Source: Pelobates cultripes
Taxonomy: Eukaryota > Chordata > Amphibia > Anura > Pelobatidae
Assembly (NCBI GenBank): GCA_933207985.1
Contig: OW240913.1
Coordinates: 280,701,051 to 280,765,050, forward strand
Direction: 5' to 3'
DNA: 64,000 nt
Positions 10,428 to 22,400 of the stretch are shown in pieces. Both the position numbers and the translations under genes were made by a program. The notes beneath the pieces were generated by a model. It had not been told where the DNA came from. It was given only the letters and a program-made list of their open reading frames with translations, and ran no database searches. Position 1 is the first letter of the stretch. Every line of letters begins with the position of its first letter.

Positions 10428-13400
10428 GTAAACAGGAATTCCAACTTTCTCACTATGATTATCTGTCCTGATCATTTCTAATTCAGAGAAATATTCTTAG
10501 TCTTATAGTCTCATACCACTCTAGTTCAATCTTCTAGGACAGTGGTTGGCAACCTTTTAGCAGCACAGTGCTGAAATAAGATTGTAATGTCCCATAGCGT
10601 GCCAGTCCTATTTTTAAAATTGAGGTGTGCATGTTGCCGTATTCGTCTTGGCTTATTATATACTGCAGTTGCTTTGTATCGTTGTATTTGTGTACATGAG
10701 CTATTATATTGTATATGTTCATGAGTAGTTTGTGGCATTGTGTATGATACCTATGAATGTCGGCTGTGTATGGGGGCTGCTTGTGGAATTGTGTGTGTGG
10801 ATATCACATTTTGTGTTTGGTAGTGTGTGTATGTTTGGGGTATTGCATGTGAGAGACTGCATGTGGGGTTGTGTGCATGCATATGGATTGTCAGTGTTGT
10901 TGAGTTTGTGTGGGTAGGCTGCTTTTATTTGTATGAGGAGTTGTTTATTCTGCAGCTCTGTGTATATGTAGCAATATGCGTGGCAGTGGGTACCATGTCA
11001 AGGGCAGGAGCTGCAAAAGCTGCCGAGGGCTGCTCTACTACAGTGTGGATTCCCATTCACAAGTGCTGGGAGGAAGTGATCTGAGATCACCTTCTATGTG
11101 CTGCAATGCATAAATTGAGGATTGTCCTTCACCACCTTTTCGTATTAGCAGAAATCTTAAGTTTCACTGGGACTCCTTATAGGCCAGAGCCTATTTGGCT
11201 CTAGCAGCCTTGAGTGCCGTGCAAAGACACCTCGAGTGCCGTGCATGGCACTAGTGCCGTAGGTTGCCTACCCCTGTTCTAGGAGCAAGTAAATTTATCA
11301 GGAACAGACTGTGAAGGTCAGGCATAGCTAGGCCTTAATTATACATTGTTTGCAGCTACCTGCTAGTAATACAAACTGTAGAAAAAAAAGCATTTTGTAA
11401 TAGTTTTTTTTTTCTAAATACAAACCAGAAATCTACTAGCAGGTTTTTATTTCTTTTAAAGTGACATATTATTGTTTGTTTTGTTGTTTTTTTTTTTTTA
11501 CTTTTTTCTTTTATGGAGGTAAAAGTTAAAATGTAATACTGCCTCAATAGTTGGTGGCTTCTACCGACCATAAAAGTGTGGAGCAGGTTTTTTTGGGGTT
11601 TTTTTGCATTGTGCCTACTATTGGGAGTTGAATGCTGTCTTTGCATTTGGGCATTATGGAGGAGATTTGTCAAATCAAAAAATGCGGTGCTATTCCTGGG
11701 AACAGTGCTAAAAAAGGAGCAATTATCATGGAAACCAAACAAATAACTCTAATTTAGCAGTAGCACTTTGCACCCAAAACAGTACCTATTTAGTCTTGAT
11801 TAATCTTTCCTTGTAAATCTGTGCAAGTCCATCTTCTCCCATTTGTAATTAATTGATGTTTTGTAGGCAGTGATACAGTAAACAACACTTTTGCAAAGTA
11901 GTCATAGGTGCAATACATACATTGTATGTACGTACGTTCGATATTCTGACTTTAAATTAATAGGAAATCAAAAGAGAATAACAGAATGGCAATACATAAT
12001 TAAAACAGAAACACAAAGTCATAGTACACAAGGTCTCGTATTGTATTTGTAGTGAAAGAAAGAATCATACATCCATGGGCCTACCCAGTACCCCCTTCCG
12101 CTCGATGGACATTTCTCAGGTGAGCCTCGACCCTCCCTATCCTCAGCCAACATTCACCTCCAACTCTTTATTTTTTTTTCCCTCCCGTCCCTAAATTTTA
12201 AGTTTATTTCATTGTGTGTTTCGACTTGTACAATTACCATGGCTGCCATGGTTGATCTAATTTGACTTGCTGAGTATCAGTACACGTTAGTTCATAAATA
12301 CAGTTAAGATTAAAGAAACACTGCTGAAGGATCAGGAACACAAACATGTATTCCTGACCCTATAGTTTTAATATCACTATCTAGACCACCTGACCTCCTC
12401 TTGTCCCTCTAAATATTGTAAAATCTTACCTTTGTTGCAGTCTGCTGCTGGCCTATGATCTGCCTGCTTGACTGACATCATCAGAAGTGGTGCTCTGAGC
12501 CAATCACAATGCTTTGCCATAGGAAAGCATTGGGTTGGCTGAGACTGTCAAGGAGGCAGCTCAAGGGCAGAGCCAGCACAAGTCTAACACTGCCCTGGCC
12601 AATTAGCATCTCTCATAGAAACGCATTTAATAAATGCAGAGGGTGGCGATACTAAATTGCAGCACTGTCCCAGGAAGCTCCTCTAGTAGCCATCTAAGGA
12701 GTGGCCAGTGGAGGTATCCCTAGGCTGTAATGTAAACACTGCTTATTTTTTTTTTTTTTTTTAAGTGTTTACTGCAAAAAGCCTGAAGGGAATGATTATA
12801 CTAACCAGAACAAAGACAATAAGCTTTAGTTGTTCTGGTGACTATCGTATCTTTTTATTCCTATATACTAAACAATGTAGTGAAGGGGTCACTCCCTCTT
12901 TCCAATTAAGAGCTATAATGTTTTGTGCTGCTAGCGACATATGTGCATGCAATATTCTATGTGGGCTGCTTGTGTTTTTCTCTGGCATGAGTAAAAGGTA
13001 TCTAAAGGGCTCAAAGGACACCTTTGAAATTGACATTACTGTCAATACCTCCTCCACCTCCCTCAAAATGGGCTGTATTCTTTTTTTTTTTTTTGCCCAC
13101 ATCTCCAACAATTTGGCAAAACTGCTGAGTGTATTTTGTGAACATGAGATGTGGGTTAGGTAGCAGTGATAAACTAATTAGTGATGAGCCTCCACTTGGT
13201 GGTAACACCTTTTAACTCCCTTGAGAGCCCCTAATGAACTAAGTGAGTCCCACTTAGTAAAATTGTTACCACGGTCATCTTTCCATCTTTTTTGGAAGGG
13301 ATATATGCGGTTTGGCAGGATTTCCTCTAGTACGCTATACCACATTGATAATGCTTTAGGCTTCATTGGGTCTCCCCAGGATCTATTCATAAACAGCTGA

Positions 13401-16400
13401 AATTGGAGAGATATCGTGCAAGAAGGTTTTGCTAGTGTAACAAGGTGGAAGTTAAGTAAACTTTTGATCTGCAGATATGGGAACAAATAACCCAGGGGTA
13501 GGTTAAAAGAGGCCTGGAGACATGGATACACTTGTAATTAAACTTGTGAGAATAGTTGAGATATGTGCATAATATCCACATCCCATTATCTCTGTAATGG
13601 TATGTGGTGTTCATAGCATCTCTAGTAGACAGAGGATCTGAACTGAACCCTTCACCATATCGACCCATTGTAACATGCCCTTGGGAGTATGTATGGATAT
13701 CATCGATTGTAGCACTGCTGCTTTGCAATATAAGAGTATGTTTGGTACTCCCATGCTTTTTCGATAAAAAGGTTGTTGGAGTGGTGTTAGCGGGAGTGTA
13801 GCCTTTCGGTTTTAAAAATAGACACATTTATTGGAACCCAAATGTCCAGCAGCAACATTTCGACCAGAAAAGTATTTTTCGAACTTGAAAAAGAATGTTC
13901 TGATCGAAACGTTACTGCTGGACATTTAGGTTTGTGACGGACCGCCTGGCACTCCGACTGGGTACCTCCATCAATCACTGCTTCCTAGTACTTACGAGTA
14001 CTGTAAGCAGTAGTGTATTTAGGATTTGTGCTGCCCTAGGCAGGACGGTGCTTGTGGACCCACCCCACACCCACCCTAATTTAAATTTTCCCCACCCCTT
14101 CCTGTCAAGGCTGCTCTTTGACTGACAGATGCTCACTAACTTACAGACGCTTACTCTCGTTGATAAATGCATACACTCACTGACAGACACACACTCTTAT
14201 ATACACTGACAAACAAGGACGACGCACACTCACTGAAAGACGCACACTCGCTGACAGAGGCACGCACTCGCTGACAGAGGCACGCACGCGCTGACAGACG
14301 CACGCACTCATTGACCGACACATACACACACACACACTCACTCATTCATTCACTCAAATTCACTGACACACACACACATTTGCCCCACTCACTATTATTA
14401 TTATTATTATTATTATTTTTTTATTATTTTTTTTTAAATTAAAATCTGTCCAGCCTCCCTACTTTTGGGATAGCTGGGTGGATTTTTCACCTGGGGTCCA
14501 GTGGGGTTGCTGGGCAGAGAGGCGGACAGGTGGGCGGGCACTCTTCGGCGCGCTAGGGAGCTGAGCAGAATGCTCAGGGGAAAGTGCTCCCTTGCTAACA
14601 GCTTAGTGTGACTGCCTGCCCGTGAAACAACCGCCCGCCGGCTCCCATAAAACGAGGCAAACATGATATTTGCCTGGGCATTTGGGGGCGGCGTTTTTTA
14701 CCGTCCCCCGGGAAATTGCCGCCCAAGGCAAATGCCTTGTTTGCCTCGTGGTAGATCCATCACTGACCATAAGTACTCTCCTGGAGCACCATAACCACCG
14801 TAAAACCCACGAACCGCCGCAGCTTGGTTGGGGTCTCGCCGTCCTCCACCCACCCTGGGCCCAAGACCAGGATCCAGCTTCCAGTGGGTAGACTAGTCCA
14901 GAGGGCATAGCAGGAACAGCTCTTAGAAGAGCTAGTGATTATACTCAGGGGAGTATTGTGATATAGCAATCCCCAAAGTGTTTGTAGTTCTCCAATCCCC
15001 CAAACATGAGCCAAGACTTCATAAAGGAGTAAAGCATTCTGTTTAATGGAAGCCACAGCTGGCCTTTTATGCAAGTCCCCAAGCAAGGTGTACGCCCATA
15101 TGGACCTTGTTGGAGACAGGGACACAAATTTAACAACAAGGTTACAAAGTGTGACACTCCCTATACAAACATACAATCCCGTCTCTCTGCCTGGGAGATA
15201 ATTGACGCAGATACTACATTATCCCAATTATCTCCAGGCAGAAAAACACATAATTTACAAAACCCCAAAAACACACAAAACCCCACAATTATATCCCCTG
15301 ATAGCCCTGAAATGGGTGACCAGCATATCCAAAAATCACCCAGATCAGTTCAGAGGTTCAGGATTTCTATGGAAGTCTCATTTTGATCGACTGCACGCAT
15401 GGTTTCATGCCCACAATAGTTCCAGAGAATCAGGCTGTGTGGCCGGTCTACTTCAAGGATTTGAAATAACGTTTGAATTACCGAACAAAGCTGTTCGTGG
15501 ATATAGTCTACGTATGTGTTTTGTTCTGGGGTATCTTCTTACCAAACACCGTTTGAATAGCCAAACATCCCTGGAAGGTAAAGTTTTAGTGGTGTTCGTG
15601 CTGTCGAGTGTCCAAGGGTCATGATGTTCTAATACCATCCTCTGGTCTCGACGTCCAGTTCCTTTATGGTTTCTCCATTAAAATTGCGCTCAAAGCCCTG
15701 CACTGCAGCCTTTTCAACCAGAGACAGAAACTAGTTCTCATACCAACGAGCTGAATATGGATTTGCAGATGCTGTCACTATTGCTATGTTGATTAGTGCT
15801 GCAAATACCCAGCAGTAATCATCACAATTCCATGCTTCTAAAAAAGTTTAAAAGATTGTTTTATTTTACTCGTTTTTTTAAATAAAATGAGGCATAGTGT
15901 AATATAATGATACAGTGCTAATGGCACAAAAAATAAACAGAGTACTCCTTTAACATGTATTTGATTACAGATCTGACTTTGAACTTGCATCACACCTGTG
16001 GCTTTTCAACAAACGTTGGCAAAACTATCCAATATGAAGAACTTAAAAACTTGGTGAAAGAAGGAGTTACCCATATTGATGTGCGGGAACCGTGGGAAGT
16101 AAAAGAGTATGGCGTAATAAAGGGATCAATAAACATCCCAAGTAAGTTAGAAAATACTTGTTTGTTCACTAAACCGTAATTTGTGATCAGTTGATGTTAA
16201 AGGGACACTTTACTTACCAAAACAGCTTAATGAAGCACTTTTGGTCTATAGATTTGCTTTTTAGGCAGTCCCCCGATCGTTATTAGCTTAGTAGATGAGT
16301 ATTCCTGACTGGAAGGTGCTGTGCCACCCACCGGCGTTAAAGCCAACCTTTTGCAGGATGGAAGGGGTTAACAGAGATATAACATTTCAAACAAAACAGC

Positions 16401-19355
16401 TGAGTGAGCGAATTTGGCCATAATTCTTGGTTTACTGTCATCAACTGCTAACAACCAGTATATATACATATTTTTATATTTAATAACGTTAAGAAAGGAC
16501 ATTTTAAAAGCCTTAAAAACCACTAAGGCGCCCAGACCACTTCATCTTGATGAAGTAGTCTGGCTGCAGTGGACTTAATTTTAACCCTGCAATGTGAACA
16601 GTTTCTACAAAACTGCATTTTTTTACATTGCTGTCTTCCTGACATCCAATAGAGGTGCTAACCTTGTGAAAACAGAATCTGACTTGGTTCTCCGTCAAAT
16701 GCTGCTCCTAGAGAGTATTTTATTGGCCCAGTGAGGCGATTTGCCTCACATGCACACTAGCCTCCCATTGATTCGCTATGGGGAAACATTGGATTGGTTG
16801 AGATCTCCGCCAGGGAAGTGGAGTAGCAGGACTTAGACCAGCACGGCGATGGAGTTAAAGTAAGTTACCCTGGCTTTTTACTTCGAGGAGCCTATTAATC
16901 TAAATAGATATCCGGACACTACAGATTAAAGGACCACTATAGTGCCAGGAAAACATACCCGTTTTCCTGGCACTATAGTGCCCTGAGGGTGCCCCCACCT
17001 TCAGGGTCCCCCTCCCGCCGGGCTCTGGGGAGAGGAAAGGGGTTAAAACGTACCTTTCTCCAGCGCCGGGCGGGGAGCTCTCTGCCTCCGATCCCCCTCC
17101 TCTCCTCCCTTTCGGCTGAATGCGCACGCGCGGCAAGAGCTGCGCGCGCATTCAGCCGGTCTCATAGGAAAGCATTTACAATGCTTTCCTAAGGACGCTT
17201 GCATGTTCTCACTGTGATTTTCACAGTGAGAATCAAGCAAGCGCCTCTAGCGGCTGTCAATGAGACAGCCACTAGAGGATTTGAGGGCTAGATTAACCCA
17301 TTTATAAACATAGCAGTTTCTCTAGCTGGGCCTGGCACCCAGACCACTTCATTAAGCTGAAGTGGTCTGGGTGCCTAGAGTGGTCCTTTAAGGAATACAT
17401 GTTTTGTATTCCTAATGTTGTAGTGTTCATTTTGTTATATGTTGAATGGGAATAATCTTTAAAGATGAACACCTCATTTTCTTCATTTTGTTTTCCAGTT
17501 GGTGACATAGCTGCTGCATTGCAGATGAGCCCCAGTGACTTTGAGGAGAAATATCATCAGAAGCTGCCAGATAAGTCAGACACAGTAGTATTTTCATGTC
17601 TGGCTGGAATTCGAAGCAAGAAAGCATTGGATGTAGCAAGCTCATTAGGATTTAATCAGTATGTATTTCATCAAGCACATGATGGTTTCCAAACATGCAT
17701 GAGAGTTAGAGGAATTACAAGGTGCCACACGTTCCCTGGCCCACCCCCATTGTAAGCAGTCAAACGGTTTGACTTCTTACCTGGCTCCTAAGGAGCTTTC
17801 AGTAGCAGAGCATCTCTGGCACCATAACTACTAAATGGCTTTTTTCATGAAAGAAAACTAAAATATGTACAACACTATATGGCAACTGACACATGCTGTG
17901 TTCCAGCTGAAGGGTCTTCGTTTGGAATAGCTGCTGCCAGCCAAACAATTGAAAGATACACTAGAAAGGCAAAACCAGTATATTTATCTACTGAAAATGA
18001 TGCTTTAAATCACTGCTTGACAAATTTCACTAGAATCTGGAAAAACTTTAATCAACAACAGGCACAACTTACTAGCTGCCCTCAAATACCTAATAAATCA
18101 TTCACACTCAATAAGCCATGATTTATATTACACACAGTGTGTGGGAGTTGTTCAGAAGGGGATTTGTTTGATCTCTTCTGACCAGCATGAAGATAAAAAT
18201 GTGTATATTGTCATGGTGACCTGGCATAGTGGATTTGTCAGGGCCTTATTTAAAGATTATTTAGGTAATGTCCTCTTTTTTGTCTTGAATTTAACCCCTT
18301 AAAGGACCACTATAGTGCCAGGAAAACATACTCGTTTTCCTGGCACTATAGTGCCCTGAGGGTGTCCCCACCCTCAGGGACCCCCTCCCGCCCGGCTCTG
18401 GAAGGGGGAAAGGGGTAAAAACTTACCTTTTTCCAGCTCTGGGCGGGGAGCTCTCTGCTTCCTCTCCTCCTCCGTTCCTCCTCCTGGGCTGAATGCGCAC
18501 GCGCGGCAAGAGCTGCGCGCGCATTCAGCCCGTCACATAGGAAAGCATTTACAATGCTTTCCTATGGACACTTGCGTGCTCTCACTGTGAAAATCACAGT
18601 GAGAAGCACGCAAGCGCCTCTAGTGGCTGTCAATGAGACAGCCACTAGAGGATTAGGGGGAAGGCTTAACCCATTCATAATTATAGCAGTTTCTCTGAAA
18701 CTGCTATAATTATGAAAAAATGGGTTAACCCTAGAAGGACCTGGCACCCAGACCACTTCATTAAGCTGAAGTGGTCTGGGTGCCTAGAGTGGTCCTTTAA
18801 GGACCAAACTTCTGGAATAAAAGGGAATCATGACATGTCACACATGTCATGTGTCCTTAAGGGGTTAAAGGAACACTCCTAACATCTGACATGCAAGCAC
18901 GTATCCCTAAAATTAGCGTTATACTTTCTAGATTAGAAATGATAGACTTTTATTTACCTTATAATGCCAGATGCGTCATTCTTGCAGCAGTTGCTGCTCC
19001 ACATTGCTGTTTTTTTCTTTTGATGCGGAAAATGGTAGGGCAAGTCTGCAGCTTTTCCAATCGTTTTTTTTTTTTATATATATATAAAACAATGAAACAG
19101 CTGTTCATCGGTAGTTTAATGGCTCTTCATCTTTTCCTAAGTTGTGTTTCAAAGCTGTTGTATACAGCAAACACAGACTCAAAGGGAATCCATGTTTAAA
19201 ATGGAATGAGGCAAAAATTTGATTCTTTGTTAAACTAATTTGCATATGCCCACCTAGAATCCTTTGTGGTATTAACATCACTGCAAAATATACTATTTCT
19301 GTTGGAAAAGCAAATCTTATGGCTTGACTGGTGTGCAGATTTTTGTTTAACATTG

Positions 19356-19416
<61 letters not shown>

Positions 19417-22400
19417 TACAAGGGGAGGTTGGCTGCACTCACCTGAACATGCATAAATGGGGGTGCTGCTGGGGGCCAAATTATACAATACACAAGATCC
19501 AGCGCACTCACCTATCCACTAAACAGCAACTTCAATGTTGAAAGATTTTATTAGTTTTTAAAAAAACACCTAATCTAGGCAAAAATAATGGGGCTTTAGT
19601 TACATTATATGTTTATACATTGCATAAGCCTGCCACAATGTCAATGTACCCCATTCTTGGCAGGTCCTACACTAACAGCCTTATGAGATTAACCCACTTA
19701 CTTGGGGAAAAAAATCCATAACTTTTTCCCCAAGTAAGTGGGTTAATCTCATAAGAGCAGACATTAGGCTGTTAGTGTAGGACCTGCCAAAGATGGGGTA
19801 CATTGATGTTGTGGCAGGCTTATGCAATGTAAAAAAAACCAAATCTTTCCACATTGAAGTTGCTGTTTAGTGGATAGGTGAGTGCGCTGGATCTTGTAAT
19901 ATATATACACACACACACACCTGTAATTATATCTTGCATAATTAAATTTGTGTGCGTTTTCATTTGAGGTATATCTACTAAATAGGGATTTTTATATTTT
20001 TTTATTTATTTGGGTAGTGGAGTATTGTTTTCATTAAAATAAAGTGTGCTGCATAATTAAAAGAGCACTCCAAGCACCATAGCCACTACAGCCTGGAGTG
20101 TTATAGGGACATTCCACAGTAAAATGTCACACCATTTTAACAACTTCATTGGGTAACACCAAGTGCCTGTGGAAACATCCCCTGCATCCAGTCTGTAGAA
20201 TCCAGATTTCGGTATAGAGCAAAGCAGGACCATGCATCATTAGCTTAGTGTTAACTGAGCACTCTTGGCAAATGAGGGCAATCCTGCATCCGGTGTCTCC
20301 TGCTTAAGCCATATTAAACAGGTTTATTGAAATTTCTGGTAATGCAGTCAAAAGTAAACATAAGACAAAGTAGGGAATAGACCTACTTTGATCTCCTAGA
20401 CCTCGGTGTTGCACTCTTGCACATGTGTGAAAGTACATCACTTACGTGTGCTCCTGGCGAATGAAGCGCCAAGAGCTTAAGAAATAAGGGGAACAGCATC
20501 TTGTATCTCACCTCGGCTGGCCCCCTGAGCTACCATCAGCATGTCTTTGCACAATATTCAGAGACCCCAGAAAGTAACATATCCACTTTAAAATGGTCTG
20601 GCATCTTACCATTGGACCAGGTTACTCTTGGCACCATAACCTTAATCCTCTGCTGTTTTCTTGGTTGTTTTTTCTTTTCTGTTTATTTACTTTTTCTGGC
20701 AGTGCTCAAACAGCCTTTCAATTTCAGGCACACCCTCTGCTATTTATTACACCCCACTCACCCCCCTTTTTCCCTCCCCTTCTCTAACATCAGTTGTTTT
20801 AAGTGTTAAACTCATCAGATTGATGTGTATTGCTTCAGTCCTGAGGAAGAGAGGGAACTCTCGAAAGCTTTAAAGGACCACTATAGTGCCACGAAAACAT
20901 ACTCGTTTTCCTGGCACTATAGTGCCCTGAAGGTGCCCCCACCCTCAGGGACCCCCTCCCGCCCGGCTCTGGAAAGGGGAAAGGGGTTTAAACTTACCTA
21001 TTTCCAGCGTTGGGCGGAGAGCTCTCCTCCTCCGTTCCGCCCCGTCGGCTGAATGCGCACGCGCGGCAAGAGCTGCGCACGCATTCAGCCGGTCGCATAG
21101 GAAAGCATTTACAATGCTTTCCTATGGACGCTGGCGTGCTCACTGTGAAAATCACACTGAGAAGCACGCAAGCGCCTCTAGTGGCTGTCAATGAGACAGC
21201 CACTAGAGGCTTTGGGGGAAGGCTTAACCCATTAATAAACATAGCAGTTTCTCTGAAACTGCTATGTTTATTAAAAAATGGGTTAACCCTAGCTGGACCT
21301 GGCACCCAGACCACTTCATTAAGCTGAAGTGGTCTGGGTGCCTAGAGTGGTCCTTTAAAATATTATGTTAGTCCAATAAAAAAAGGTATCATTGCATACT
21401 GCAATACTCTGGTATTTTGGCAATTTCAGATATTTAAACTAAACAAGTATTTAAAACACTTTTACTTCTGTGGTTACATTTCCTGTTAATCTAGACCAGA
21501 CATACTACATACAAAAGAGACATATCTGTAGTTAATTATGACAATAGGATAATTTAGAACTCTTGTTTAGACCTCAACAGCAACATGTCTTTTTGACCTT
21601 ACTGCTTTATTTATTTTGCCATCATCCATTCTAAGAAAATATTGCTTGATTTTCTCTGGTAGGCAATACAAACCAGCTGACCAAAATTCACCACCTCCAA
21701 TTACAATTTTAATAATGACACGGAGGCTCCTATTATGCTTTCTTTTAATTTCCCTCAGCAGCGAAGAGAGAGATTTATACAGAAGAGAAAGAATAAACAT
21801 AACATTGCATAGTAACAATGCAACCAATCCGCATTCATCAACTAGTATATAAGGTGTAGCACTCCAACACTCTTCCTCTTTCTTCGCTGCTCCATCAGAC
21901 CAGCAAAGTACATTTGCTTCTTTATACTGTTTGACAATAACAAATATTTTACTCTATTGGTAATATTTCCACTTGATTAATATTATTTCAAACTGCTTGA
22001 TTATAGGTTTATTTGGTTTAATCCTCTAGAGTGTGCCCCTGGGAATGTGGGATCTGTGACTAAAGTCATTCTCCTTCCCCTTGGGGGTCCCTCTCGACAT
22101 CCAAAACTTTGCCAACCGAGGGAAGACATTAAGTGGACCCTAGCTGTGTTTGTTCCCTCCGCCCGCAGGATACTGCCCGTCGACGTTTAGCGCACATATT
22201 TTATTGGTTCCACATCGCCACCAATGCCGGCGTCCGTTTTAGTGCGGCCCAAGAGCGGTAATCTCAGCGCGGTCCGGCGGAATAGCAGAACATGGCTCCT
22301 ATCATTGCTATTGTTTATATTGATGTTTTTTTGCTTTCGGTTTTTTCCTCCTAATTACTTTAGTTGGGTGGCTGGATTAAGCAATTCTTCCCACCTAGAT

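Noticed and set aside
10732..11084. Two overlapping plus-strand frames rich in Val, Cys and Trp
   Set aside because: They translate GTGTGT-rich sequence inside a hAT element and have no recognisable domain.
13880..13928. Hammerhead-like GATCGAAACGTT segment
   Set aside because: It has CGAAAC but lacks a CTGANGA box at the proper distance and is better explained as one arm of a foldback repeat.
14434..15176. Several overlapping frames on both strands
   Set aside because: They come from the GC-rich interior of hAT copy A and its flank; no conserved motif and no splice context.
17877..18121. 80-codon plus-strand frame after TSTD3 exon 3
   Set aside because: No rhodanese or other motif and no splice junction fits; the true last exon is at 25646.
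19105..19541. Open frames across the TA/CA microsatellite
   Set aside because: Low-complexity translation (IYIYIY) of a microsatellite, not a gene.
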